The translations under genes and the position numbers were made by a program. Shown here piece after piece: positions 42,844-52,154 of a stretch of DNA of 64,000 bases. The stretch is from assembly GCF_000422725.1 (NCBI RefSeq), contig NZ_AUGP01000017.1, positions 248,001-312,000 of the forward strand, given 5' to 3'. Within the stretch, counting starts at the first letter, position 1. Every line of letters starts with the position of its first letter. Source of the stretch: Flavobacterium subsaxonicum WB 4.1-42 = DSM 21790 (GTDB lineage Bacteria > Bacteroidota > Bacteroidia > Flavobacteriales > Flavobacteriaceae). The notes under the pieces are model-generated. The model was not told the origin of the DNA. It saw only the letters and a program-made list of their open reading frames with translations, and did no database searches.

Positions 42844-44349
42844 TTAATAGCCTGGATTTTGTTGCTCTCTAATAACCCTGTTACCATTAAGTTCTTCAAC
42901 CGGAATAGGTAATGTAAACCTGTAATCTGTAACAAGCAGTTCGCAAGCAGAGTAAGGTGTACAATCTCTTTCATAACGCTGAACGCCATTAACACCAGCA
43001 AGAGTACCTAAACGCTTAAGGTCGATATAACGGTGACCTTCATAGCAAAGTTCAATCCTTCTTTCATCTAATATTGCTTTCCAAGCCTGTGTTGCATTTT
43101 CGAAAGCAGGAATTTGTACAGCGTTAGCTTTAACTATAGCTCTTGCAGTTTTAATTTCCTGTAGTGTATTTCTTGCAGCAACAAGATCTCCGGCTGCAAC
43201 TTCTGCTTCAGCTTTAATATAATACATTTCAGGAAGCCTGATTGCTTTAACCCTGTTGTTTAGTAATAAACCACTAACTCCAGGATATTTAGCTATAATA
43301 AGAACATCCGAGTTTTTGTAATCAAATACAGTCGCGTAATCCTCAGCTATAATACTGGTTGCACCAATAAATACACCTGTTCTTCCTCTGTAATCATTTG
43401 AATCTTCTGTAAGTTCAGCATATAGATTTCTGCCCATGTCAAGGAAAGGACCTCCTGCATAAGTAGCACTGTTAAAGAACCAGTTGCTTACAATACCTGT
43501 TTTACCAGACGGCCTTTCTAAGCCCCAAATAACTTCGGTTAAAGAAACGTCTGACCATATTTGTTTGTAAGCCGCCTCTGTAGTAGCTAAACCTGTACTG
43601 CCTGTAATGGCAAGTACTGCATAGGCTTTAGCCTCTTCGTAAAGACCACGGTAAGCCGAAATACGTGCTCTTAAAGCATTGATAGCTCTTGGAGTTATTT
43701 GAGATGGGCCATTACCTACCAATAAACTTGCGTTTTCTTGTGCAAAATCAAGATCTTCATTGATAAAATTAAAAACTTCACCATTAGTACTTCTTGGAAG
43801 TTGCTCTTCTTTAGTAGATACGTGATCCATAAGGATAACACCTAAAGCACTATCATTTTTAAGATCTGTAGAGAAATAACTTAGCAACTGAAAGTGAGAG
43901 TATGCCCTTAAAGCACGCGCTTCTGATACAATTCTTAGTCTCTCATCAATATCATCCTGCAAAGTAGTGGCATCTGTAGAATCCAGCTCTACACCATCGG
44001 CTTTTTCAAGAATCCTATTAGCATACATAATGGTTGTGTAATTGTCTAACCAAAAATCTGAAGCATAATCGTTGGTAGCAAAAATCTGGAACCTGTATTC
44101 GTCCAAATTTTGTCCACCGTTTTGATCTGCAATTGCAGTTTCATCGGTAACAACACTTGTAAAAGCAATAATATCTTCAGCAATTACATTATCATAAACT
44201 TCGTTAAGTGCTAAATTTAAATCGCTAACATTCTCGAAAGCATTATCATAATTAAGCTCACCCGGCTGTATAATCTCGTAAGCATCATTACAAGAGTACA
44301 AAGCTCCTGCTGCTAACGTTAGTATAAATATCTTTTTTAAATTTTTCAT
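42844..44349 (-). CDS. SusD/RagB-family surface lipoprotein
   Basis: This is a 501-residue SusD homologue with lipobox YSC (Cys20) then NDAYE. The tetratricopeptide-like helices (NRILEKADG, EARALRAYSHFQLLSYF) and the C-terminal RRIELCYEGHRYIDLKRLGTL are standard for the family. SusD forms the lid over the SusC channel and captures the ligand at the surface. It lies 12 bases after the SusC gene. Nothing nearby shows which nutrient it serves. Confidence 0.95.
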   Translation of the reverse strand: MKNLKKIFILTLAAGALYSCNDAYEIIQPGELNYDNAFENVSDLNLALNEVYDNVIAEDIIAFTSVVTDETAIADQNGGQNLDEYRFQIFATNDYASDFWLDNYTTIMYANRILEKADGVELDSTDATTLQDDIDERLRIVSEARALRAYSHFQLLSYFSTDLKNDSALGVILMDHVSTKEEQLPRSTNGEVFNFINEDLDFAQENASLLVGNGPSQITPRAINALRARISAYRGLYEEAKAYAVLAITGSTGLATTEAAYKQIWSDVSLTEVIWGLERPSGKTGIVSNWFFNSATYAGGPFLDMGRNLYAELTEDSNDYRGRTGVFIGATSIIAEDYATVFDYKNSDVLIIAKYPGVSGLLLNNRVKAIRLPEMYYIKAEAEVAAGDLVAARNTLQEIKTARAIVKANAVQIPAFENATQAWKAILDERRIELCYEGHRYIDLKRLGTLAGVNGVQRYERDCTPYSACELLVTDYRFTLPIPVEELNGNRVIREQQNPGY

Positions 44350-44361
44350 ATAATTTTTTTT

Positions 44362-47300
44362 TTAGAATGATAAATCAACACCAAAAGAAAATACACGTGG
44401 GGTTGGATATCCACCATAAGTACTTGCTCCGTTACTTTCAGCATCAAAACCTCTCCATTTAGTCCAGGTAATAAAGTTCTCTGCCTGGCCATAAACTCTT
44501 ACACTTGTTAAGAAAGTTTTCTCTAAGAAAGTAGATGGAACGTTGTAACCAATAGAAGCATATTTAAGCCTTAGGTAAGAAGAGTCACGTAAAAACCTGT
44601 CAGATAAAGCCGCATCTGTTGCGCTGTTAGTAGCGTTAATTGAAGGCACATCTGTAGTTGTGTTATCCGGAGTCCACGCTCTGTTAATATCTTCAGAAAG
44701 TTGGAATGTACCAATAGAAGTAGGGTCCATAAGGTTAGCGTAATCAGAATCTACCCTGTACACATCTGTAACAAAAGTAAATTGTGCTGTAGCATAGAAA
44801 CCTTTGTAATCAGCATTAAAGCCAAAACCACCCTGATATTTAGGTATGAAAGATTTACCTGTTTTAACCCTGTCATCAAGTGTTGGGTTTTCAGTTAAAG
44901 CACCATTAGCATCATAGTATAGAGAGTTACCGTTAGATGGGTTAACACCTGCGTATTTAACCATAAAGTACTGGTAAACAACCTCGTCGTTAGCATTTAT
45001 TTGCAAATCACCAAACGCTTGGTCTCCACCTGGCAAGTTTTTAAGCTTGTTTTCGTTGTAAGATCCGTTAGCAGTAAGGGTTAATGTAAAGTCTTCGTTT
45101 TTAATAACGTCATAAGCAAGTAATGCCTCAAGACCTTTATTTTCCATGTTACCAGAGTTACCTTCGTACTGGTATGCACCATTACTTGCAGAAATAGGAA
45201 CACCCAAGAATAGATCTTTAGTATATTTTCTGTACGCATCAAAAGTACCTCTTAACCTTTTACCAATAACAAAGTCGATACCTATGTTAGACTGTAAAGT
45301 AGTTTCCCACTGTGCATCGCTGTTACCAATAGAAAGGTAGCCTGTTGTTGTAGACGTTGGAAGACCAATAGAGTTTGAGTTATTGTATCCTGTTAAACTT
45401 GAATACAATGTTCTTGTTACGCTACGGCCATCATAAATACTTTCTCCGCCAATATTCTGGTTACCAGATGTACCTATAGATCCTCTAAGCTTAAGCTCAG
45501 TAAAGATTGAGTTTTGCATAAAGTTTTCTTTGTCGATGTTCCATCTTGCAGAAACTGACCAGAAAGTAGCCCACTGATTTTCATCTGTAAACCTAAATGA
45601 AGCATCTCTACGTACTGATGCACCTATACCGTATTTAGAATCGTAATCGTAGTCAAACATACCAAAGTATGAAAACAAACCACCTTCGTATTTAGCTGCA
45701 CTTACAGTACGCTGGTAAAGGTTAGGTGTAGCCGTGTTAAAAGGAATGTATCCTGTACCAGCACCCGGAGCGTATGTTTTAGAGTTAAGACCTGTTGCAG
45801 TAAACGAGTTACCCTGGTAGTGAGCTTTAAAATACTCGGTCATTACCGATGCATCAATACTGTGCTTATCGTTAAATACTTTGTTATAGTTTAACCTTGA
45901 GTTACCGTTAAAACTAAAGTCTCTTGTAGTACTTTGAGTTTCGATACCTGGGTTTTCAGGATATGCTGTAGCAGCAACTATTGCAAGATATGATTGTGGC
46001 AACCTTGCAAATACTCGTGTATTTTGTGTATAATCAATACCACCAGTTACACCAAAAGTTAAATCGTTAGTTAACTTGTAGCTCGCAGAACCATTCATTA
46101 ACAACTTAACCTCTTCGTATCTGTTGTAAATGTTATCAATATAATCCATAAGCATGTATGGAGTTAAAGCAAAACTTGCAGCACCAAACTCATCAAATAA
46201 TTGCTGACCGTTTTGGTAAGCAGCCGGATCTAAGTAAGGCAACGAAGTAAGCATACCCTGTAATGGGTTTTGAAGAACGTTACCATCGATATCTGTTCTT
46301 GTTTCCTGCTCTAACTGGTTACGTTTTGAGTAACCTGCATACAAGTTAGTAGTATAGTTAAATTTATCATTGGTACTTTTACCAGTAAAGTTAGACCTGA
46401 TAGATATTCTTTTAATATCTGTACTTGGCACAATACCTTCCTGCTCAAAATAACCAAGAGATATAAAAGAGTTAGTATTTTTACTACCCTGAGTAAAGCT
46501 AAGGCTATGATCCTGAGAAATACCAGTCTGGAAGAAATAATCTTTCCAGTAAGTGTTTGGAGCAGCTGCAATTTCTGCATCTGTCATCGCACCGTTTTCG
46601 CCGCCTGTAGCACCAGTACCAGCACCTTTTAACCTTTCAAGAGTTAACAATTGCTGACCTGTCATTAGGTTGTAGTTTTCTTTTTGCATAGTAGTAAAAC
46701 CGGTAACACCAGAATACCTTACTTTAAGGCCACTATCAAAAGATCCTCTTTTTGTTTTTACAATAATAACACCGTTTGCACCCCTGTTACCATAAACTGA
46801 AGTTGCACCGGCATCTTTAAGTACAGATATCGACTCGATATCGTTACCATTGATACTTCTAAAGTTTACAAGGTTTGAAGGCACACCATCAATAACATAC
46901 AATGGCTCAGTATTACCATTTAAAGATCCAAGACCCCTGATAATAACACTTGTTTTAGCAGAACCCGGAGAACCTGAACCTGTAGATATATTTAAACCAG
47001 GAACCTGACCCTGAAGCGACTGAACGAAAGAAACGTTTGGCCTGCCTTCAAGAGTTTCAGATGTAATGGTAGTTACAGCTACATTAGATCTTTTCTTAGC
47101 AGTAGTTCTATAACCCTCAATAGCTACAGTTTTAAGCTCAATACCACCTTCCTGCAAAGCTACAGTTGGTATTGTATTAGCTGCTCCAACAGTAACAACC
47201 TGCTCTTGCATACCAATGTAAGAAAAAATCAATTTTTGGCCTTGAGAAGCCAGGATGGAAAACTTACCATCAAAATCAGTCTGAACACCTTGTGCATTAG

Positions 47301-47445
47301 AACCCTGAACTCTTACGGTTACACCTGGTATTGGCATACCGGTAGCATCATTAACGACACCCGTTACTGTCTTTTCCTGCGCAAAGGAAAACTGAATAAA
47401 AAACGCCAGTAAAAGCGTAAAAATCCAAGTAAACTTTGATTTCAT
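44362..47445 (-). CDS. SusC/RagA-family TonB-dependent outer-membrane transporter
   Basis: This is a 1027-residue transporter. After the signal peptide (ends SFAQ) comes a carboxypeptidase-D-like regulatory domain (residues ~25-110, VNDATGMPIPGVTVRVQGSN). Next are the plug (PNVSFVQSLQGQVPGLNIST, then LYVIDGVP and VLKDAGATSVYGNRGANGVI) and a 22-strand barrel ending GVDLSF. It imports ligands with energy from TonB. A consensus promoter lies 29 bases upstream of the start. The operon ends after the lipoprotein gene at a strong terminator. Confidence 0.96.
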   Translation of the reverse strand: MKSKFTWIFTLLLAFFIQFSFAQEKTVTGVVNDATGMPIPGVTVRVQGSNAQGVQTDFDGKFSILASQGQKLIFSYIGMQEQVVTVGAANTIPTVALQEGGIELKTVAIEGYRTTAKKRSNVAVTTITSETLEGRPNVSFVQSLQGQVPGLNISTGSGSPGSAKTSVIIRGLGSLNGNTEPLYVIDGVPSNLVNFRSINGNDIESISVLKDAGATSVYGNRGANGVIIVKTKRGSFDSGLKVRYSGVTGFTTMQKENYNLMTGQQLLTLERLKGAGTGATGGENGAMTDAEIAAAPNTYWKDYFFQTGISQDHSLSFTQGSKNTNSFISLGYFEQEGIVPSTDIKRISIRSNFTGKSTNDKFNYTTNLYAGYSKRNQLEQETRTDIDGNVLQNPLQGMLTSLPYLDPAAYQNGQQLFDEFGAASFALTPYMLMDYIDNIYNRYEEVKLLMNGSASYKLTNDLTFGVTGGIDYTQNTRVFARLPQSYLAIVAATAYPENPGIETQSTTRDFSFNGNSRLNYNKVFNDKHSIDASVMTEYFKAHYQGNSFTATGLNSKTYAPGAGTGYIPFNTATPNLYQRTVSAAKYEGGLFSYFGMFDYDYDSKYGIGASVRRDASFRFTDENQWATFWSVSARWNIDKENFMQNSIFTELKLRGSIGTSGNQNIGGESIYDGRSVTRTLYSSLTGYNNSNSIGLPTSTTTGYLSIGNSDAQWETTLQSNIGIDFVIGKRLRGTFDAYRKYTKDLFLGVPISASNGAYQYEGNSGNMENKGLEALLAYDVIKNEDFTLTLTANGSYNENKLKNLPGGDQAFGDLQINANDEVVYQYFMVKYAGVNPSNGNSLYYDANGALTENPTLDDRVKTGKSFIPKYQGGFGFNADYKGFYATAQFTFVTDVYRVDSDYANLMDPTSIGTFQLSEDINRAWTPDNTTTDVPSINATNSATDAALSDRFLRDSSYLRLKYASIGYNVPSTFLEKTFLTSVRVYGQAENFITWTKWRGFDAESNGASTYGGYPTPRVFSFGVDLSF

Positions 47446-47473
47446 ATTTAATTAATTTGAGTTAGTTAAGTCG

Positions 47474-47504
47474 CAAAGCTATCAATTTATTTTTACATAA
47501 CAAA
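47474..47504 (-). promoter_or_regulatory. Promoter of the SusCD operon
   Basis: On the minus strand TTTG (47501-47504), a 19-base spacer and TAGCTTTG (47474-47481) fit the Bacteroidota consensus exactly. Confidence 0.83.
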
Positions 47505-47613
47505 CTTTTAACATTGCATTATCAGGAAAAGATGCCTTTACGCCGATATAAATAAAATATCCACAACATATTAGTGCTTATTGCTAACATAATAAAAAAT
47601 TTAGTTAAAATAC

Positions 47614-47638
47614 AAACGCCGGCAAAAAACCGGCGTTT
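47614..47638 (-). terminator. Terminator after the subtilase gene
   Basis: AAACGCCGG and CCGGCGTTT form a perfect 9-bp stem around a CAAAAAA loop, 73 bases after the subtilase stop. It separates that gene from the SusCD operon. Confidence 0.8.
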
Positions 47639-47710
47639 ATATATCAGATACTATTTTTGTACTATGGTTGCGTGTACAGTGCTATATGTTTTAAATTTTA
47701 ACTTTTAAGA

Positions 47711-49603
47711 CTATTTATTAACAACAATTTTTTTAACCTGTTGTTGTGCACCCTGAGCTACTTTTACCATATAAATACCTTTGCTAAGACTTTGAATATC
47801 TACTAAATTAGTGTTACCCAAAAGTTTAGTAAACATTACCTCTCTGCCCTGCACATCGTAAAATGTGGCAGAAGCAGGCTCTGAAGAGCCATCCAGAAGA
47901 TTTATGTTTACAGAGGCATTAGCAGGGTTTGGCCATACAGAAAACAGGTTTGCAACAACATCATCTACATCAAGAGTTTGTACACCACTGGTTACAATTA
48001 ACGAATATTCTTGAGAACCAGTTGTTAAACTGCCTTTATGAGATACTGTAACAGTGTATTGACCTGATGCATTTGGTATATCTATACGCTCTATGTTATC
48101 TACTATATTATCTCCCTGTACCGCTGGAGCCTCATAAGTATCGGCTAATTTCCATGGGTAAAAAGTAGCTGCACCTTTTGTAACCCTTACATCAAGATCG
48201 TTTTTAAGCCTTGGCGAAGGATTATCTAAAAGAGACGATGCCGCACCTGCAGGATCTGTCCAGCAAATACTAACCTGAAGTTTTTGCCCTTCTTGGGCAA
48301 TAACATTTATAGAAAAAGTTTCGCTATTAGATAACGATAACTGATTTATGTAAGAACTTGTACCGTTATTATTTATAGCTTCTACCGCTTTTTTTGCATC
48401 AAATAAGCCCCAGCCAAATCTTGGGTCTGGCCCATCGGCATCTCCTGCTTCATCTGCCGTATGGCAAATTAACCCTCTTAATGTAGCAGAGCGCATATAA
48501 TCCGGAAAAAGCTGCCTGTAACGTTGCTGTAATAAAAGAGCGCCACCAGAAACTACCGGTGATGCCATAGAGGTACCACTTTCTATATCATAAGCAGAGT
48601 TACCTGAAGATACAGACGAAAGCAGCTGCATACCTTTTGCTGCAATATCTGGCTTTATCCTGTTATCATCTGTTGGGCCATAGCTGCTAAAAGGTGCTAT
48701 AATAACATCTTCCGGTCCAGAATATTCTGCGGTTAAACCGTATACAGCAGCTACCGTTAAACAGTTTTTAGCCGTTTTAGCATTGTTAACAAGGTCGTAA
48801 CCAAATTTAGATGGGTTATGTATCTGGTTGGTAGCCCTGTCGTTACCGGCCGCCTGAATAATAAGGTAATTTTTAGCATCAAACGCCACCTGGTCGTAAG
48901 CAGCAGACTGGCTTGAATAAGCCCCAAATGAACTTTCAGACAACTGCGATGCTATGGCGCCGTAAGAGTGGTTAGAAATTAATAATCCATTGGCCGCCGC
49001 CGAAGCCATCTCTGATGTATCATTATTCCAGTCGTAAGCATTACCGGTAGCCTGAGAAGCCATACCTTTTCCATCTCCATTTTCAGAGTTAAGGCCGCTG
49101 CCCATAATGGTACCCATTACGTGGGTAGAGTGGTCTGCCTGATTTGTTGCAGCATCTAAAATACTTAACCTTCCGCCAAAAGTGTTATGGGTAGCCCTTG
49201 GCCTGTCCTGGTCCCATAAAGCTACAAGCATGTTTTGCCCATCTAAATTTAAACCAAGGCTACCGCCGGTATTTAAAGAGTTAATGCCCGATGTAAATGC
49301 TGCATTAACATTTAATGTTTGAAAATATAATGGCCTTCCATCATCCTGCAAACCTACCAGCTCTGCAGTAGCGCCATCTTCGGTTATATAAGTAAGCGGC
49401 CAGCCGTTTGCTGCTGCAAGACGAAGCGCTTCTTCTTTATCTTTTGTGTTTTTTTCTGCAAATTCTGCAGCAAGCTTTTTAAGCTGCTCCTGATTGTAAT
49501 CTTTTGTAATTACCTTTCGTTCTGCAGCTGTTTGTGCATGTGCAGAAAATCCGCCGGCAAGCACAAGGCCAAGAACAAACATTGATACAGTAATTTTTTT
49601 CAT
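47711..49603 (-). CDS. Subtilisin-family (S8) protease with T9SS tag
   Basis: This is a 630-residue secreted protease. A Sec signal peptide (ends AHAQ) is followed by a short prodomain. The triad is Asp131 in VALWDQD, His158 in DHSTHVMGT and Ser345 in SGTSMASPV, with oxyanion Asn254 in QAAGND. A P/homoB-like beta domain follows (SNSETFSINVIAQEGQKLQV). The last ~80 residues (FSVWPNPAN, then SLSKGIYMVKV...KKIVVNK) are a type A T9SS sorting domain, so it is exported by the gliding-associated secretion system. It has its own terminator and is divergent from rnhB. Confidence 0.95.
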   Translation of the reverse strand: MKKITVSMFVLGLVLAGGFSAHAQTAAERKVITKDYNQEQLKKLAAEFAEKNTKDKEEALRLAAANGWPLTYITEDGATAELVGLQDDGRPLYFQTLNVNAAFTSGINSLNTGGSLGLNLDGQNMLVALWDQDRPRATHNTFGGRLSILDAATNQADHSTHVMGTIMGSGLNSENGDGKGMASQATGNAYDWNNDTSEMASAAANGLLISNHSYGAIASQLSESSFGAYSSQSAAYDQVAFDAKNYLIIQAAGNDRATNQIHNPSKFGYDLVNNAKTAKNCLTVAAVYGLTAEYSGPEDVIIAPFSSYGPTDDNRIKPDIAAKGMQLLSSVSSGNSAYDIESGTSMASPVVSGGALLLQQRYRQLFPDYMRSATLRGLICHTADEAGDADGPDPRFGWGLFDAKKAVEAINNNGTSSYINQLSLSNSETFSINVIAQEGQKLQVSICWTDPAGAASSLLDNPSPRLKNDLDVRVTKGAATFYPWKLADTYEAPAVQGDNIVDNIERIDIPNASGQYTVTVSHKGSLTTGSQEYSLIVTSGVQTLDVDDVVANLFSVWPNPANASVNINLLDGSSEPASATFYDVQGREVMFTKLLGNTNLVDIQSLSKGIYMVKVAQGAQQQVKKIVVNK

Positions 49604-49726
49604 ACTCTGGTTATATAATATTTATAGTTAATCTCATTTTTTAAACACAAACTGCAACAATTTTTAGGCTTGTAATTAAAAATGATTAGCAAAAATATAA
49701 ATTCTGGCAAATTAAGCATCAACAAT

Positions 49727-49756
49727 TTTGAATTTAACTTTCAGAACCTATATTTG
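49727..49756 (+). promoter_or_regulatory. Promoter of rnhB
   Basis: TTTG (49727-49730), an 18-base spacer and TATATTTG (49749-49756) match the consensus. The expected start is about 35 bases before the rnhB ATG. Confidence 0.75.
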
Positions 49757-49797
49757 CTACACGTAAATTTACGGTAAAATTTTAAATACGGTTTTTA

Positions 49798-50409
49798 ATG
49801 CTGCTGCTTAAATACTCTGATACTCTTTATGAAACCGGTACTGATGAAGCCGGCCGTGGCTGCCTTGCAGGGCCCGTAACTGCGGCTGCCGTAATTTTGC
49901 CCGATAATTTTGAACTGGACCTGCTAAACGACTCCAAACAATTATCTGAAAAAACAAGGGAACACCTTCGGCCACTTATACAACAGCAGGCGCTTTGTTA
50001 CCATGTGGTACATATTGAGCCGGAGATTATAGACGAGATAAACATACTTAATGCCTCCATACGCGCCATGCAGGAGTGCATTGTACAGCTAACCCCTACC
50101 CCGCATTATATTATTGTAGATGGTAACCGCTTTAAGCCGGTGGCCAATATACCCTACAGCTGTATTATTAAAGGCGACAGTAAATACCTTAGTATTGCGG
50201 CGGCATCGGTACTGGCAAAAACCTACAGGGATGATTACATGAACCGCCTGCACGAAGAGTACCCTATGTACAACTGGAAGAGCAACAAAGGCTACCCCAC
50301 TTTAGAGCACCGCGAGGCGATAAGAAAATACGGCATTACAAAATACCACCGCAAAACATTCAGGCTTTTGCCCGAACAATTAGAGATGGATTTAGAGTTT
50401 TGTAAGTAG
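49798..50409 (+). CDS. rnhB: Ribonuclease HII
   Basis: This is a 203-residue enzyme that cuts RNA at ribonucleotides embedded in DNA. The signature [18 protein letters not shown] holds the Asp16-Glu17 pair. The third acidic residue is in HYIIVDGN, and [17 protein letters not shown] contains the last Asp. Length is usual for the family. Confidence 0.97.
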   Translation: MLLLKYSDTLYETGTDEAGRGCLAGPVTAAAVILPDNFELDLLNDSKQLSEKTREHLRPLIQQQALCYHVVHIEPEIIDEINILNASIRAMQECIVQLTPTPHYIIVDGNRFKPVANIPYSCIIKGDSKYLSIAAASVLAKTYRDDYMNRLHEEYPMYNWKSNKGYPTLEHREAIRKYGITKYHRKTFRLLPEQLEMDLEFCK

Positions 50410-50464
50410 TATATATATTAAGGAGTAAAAAAGTAAATTTTATATCGATTTACACTCCTATATA

Positions 50465-51196
50465 TTATAGGGGTAGTTTTTCGGCTTCAAGGTTTTGAGC
50501 CACGATCTCGGCTTCAAAAAGCCGGGCGAAATAATGCAGCAGTTTTGCTTTTACCTTTTCTTCGTCTACGCGCTCTACACCAAGCTCTACATTTAAAGAG
50601 GCTACCGTCTTGCCCCTTATACCGCAGGGTATAATATTATCAAAATAACCCAGGTTGGCATTTACATTTAGCGCAAAGCCGTGCATGGTTACCCAACGCG
50701 ATGCCCTTACGCCCATTGCACATATTTTGCGGGCAAAAGGCGTGCCCACATCAAGCCAAACTCCGGTTTCGCCATCGCTGCGGGTTGCAGTAACACCATA
50801 ATCGGCCAGGGTTAAAATTACCATCTCTTCTAAAAAGCGAAGGTACTTGTGTATATCGGTAAAAAAATTCTCCAAATCTAAAATTGGATAGCCCACTATC
50901 TGGCCGGGGCCGTGGTACGTAATATCGCCGCCACGGTTAACTTTATAATAAACGGCATCTTTAGCGGCAAGCTGTTTTTCGTTTAACAGCAGGTTGTCTA
51001 TATCGCCGCTTTTGCCAAGCGTATATACGTGCGGGTGCTGCACAAACAGCAGATAGTTAAGTGTTTCCAGAGTTAACTCCTCGCGCCTGTTGCGTATTTT
51101 TAAATCTACCGTTTCCTGAAAAAGGTTTTCCTGGTACTCCCAAACATCTTTGTAATCTCTTAATCCCAGGTCGCGAAACCAAATTTTTTTGTTCAT
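50465..51196 (-). CDS. lipB: Octanoyltransferase LipB
   Basis: This is a 243-residue enzyme that moves octanoyl from acyl carrier protein to lipoyl domains. The motif RGGDITYHGPGQIVGYPILD is at residues 88-107. The catalytic Lys157 lies in FARKICAMGV and Cys191 in IIPCGIRGK, with MHGFALNVN between them. The frame is open to 51256, but that ATG abuts the T-run of the upstream terminator and the added residues are unlike LipB. The start at 51194-51196 is therefore used. Confidence 0.95.
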   Translation of the reverse strand: MNKKIWFRDLGLRDYKDVWEYQENLFQETVDLKIRNRREELTLETLNYLLFVQHPHVYTLGKSGDIDNLLLNEKQLAAKDAVYYKVNRGGDITYHGPGQIVGYPILDLENFFTDIHKYLRFLEEMVILTLADYGVTATRSDGETGVWLDVGTPFARKICAMGVRASRWVTMHGFALNVNANLGYFDNIIPCGIRGKTVASLNVELGVERVDEEKVKAKLLHYFARLFEAEIVAQNLEAEKLPL

Positions 51197-51256
51197 CGCT
51201 TTAGCATCTAAATTGTAGCACAAATTTACAAAACTTATTGCCACCAAATACACCAT

Positions 51257-51284
51257 AAAAAAACCGGACAGTAGTACCCGGTTT
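51257..51284 (-). terminator. Terminator between the lipoprotein gene and lipB
   Basis: On the minus strand AAACCGG and CCGGTTT (51261-51284, loop of 10) are followed by a run of T ending at 51257. Confidence 0.75.
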
Positions 51285-51306
51285 TAGATGTATATAATTT
51301 AAGGAG

Positions 51307-52035
51307 TTATTTTTCGAACTCTACCTGTAAAGCCAGTTGTGTGGGGTTATCCAGATACTCCAGCAGGCTGTAGGTTATGCTTACGCTCTTTTTGTCTTCG
51401 CCAATAATCGCGGCCTTATTAGACACTGATTTTATTTTTTTAGGAAACTTATACTTAACCGTATACGTAGAGCCCTCCATCATTGGTTTGTACATATTTA
51501 GTGAGTCGTTAGATGCGGCTGCACTTTTTAGCAACTCTACATTTTTTTTAAATGCCTTACCATCATATGAATATTTTACTGTGGAATGGTTATTTAAAAA
51601 GCCAAGCGCCTCTGCTTTTTTAGAATCCTGAGATTTTGCCAGTTCTCCAAAATTCTGCATTGCATCACTAACTTCGCTTACCTTTTTAAAATTGTTTATA
51701 ATATCAAAATTGAGCTTGCCCTCTTCGGCATCAACCAGCACGTGTACCGATAGGTTTTCTAAAGCCTTTAGCCTTTCCTGCTCTGCCTTTGGCAGCTTGG
51801 CAATACTGTCTTTCTTTTCGGCAAAAATTTCTTTAAAAGTAATTATAGAGTCCACTTTTTTATTGGCTGCTTCGCCCATTTGCCCTGCCCCAAAAGCCAT
51901 AAGCTGAGAACCATCCATAGCAAATGTAGCTGTACCGCTACCATCGTTATTAACGGTTATATTTTCTGTAAAGTTGCAAGATGTGGCAAAAAAAGCAAGT
52001 AATAAGCCCAGTGCCGGTACAAGTAATGATCTCAT
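51307..52035 (-). CDS. Uncharacterised lipoprotein
   Basis: This is a 242-residue lipoprotein with lipobox ATSC (Cys20), then NFTENITVNNDGSGTATFAMD. The start of the mature protein resembles lipoproteins in which a membrane-associated beta sandwich follows the lipid anchor. The middle (residues ~75-150) is charged and helical, and the C-terminus returns to beta strands (VSITYSLLEYLDNPTQLALQVEF). I do not recognise a family. It is divergent from lysS and followed by a terminator. Confidence 0.72.
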   Translation of the reverse strand: MRSLLVPALGLLLAFFATSCNFTENITVNNDGSGTATFAMDGSQLMAFGAGQMGEAANKKVDSIITFKEIFAEKKDSIAKLPKAEQERLKALENLSVHVLVDAEEGKLNFDIINNFKKVSEVSDAMQNFGELAKSQDSKKAEALGFLNNHSTVKYSYDGKAFKKNVELLKSAAASNDSLNMYKPMMEGSTYTVKYKFPKKIKSVSNKAAIIGEDKKSVSITYSLLEYLDNPTQLALQVEFEK

Positions 52036-52102
52036 ATTTGTTTATTGTTTTAGGTATATTTTTATTAGACGACAACACCTGTATATTGTTACACAGCCCA
52101 AA

Positions 52103-52132
52103 TTGCTTATTTATTAAATATCATTATCTTTG
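52103..52132 (+). promoter_or_regulatory. Promoter of lysS
   Basis: TTG (52103-52105), a 19-base spacer and TATCTTTG (52125-52132) match the consensus. The expected start is about 17 bases before the lysS ATG. Confidence 0.78.
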
Positions 52133-52154
52133 CAGGCTTAAAAACATAATAACC

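Noticed and set aside
51196..51256. Longer LipB starting at 51256
   Set aside because: That ATG touches the T-run of the preceding terminator, and the extra 20 residues do not resemble LipB.
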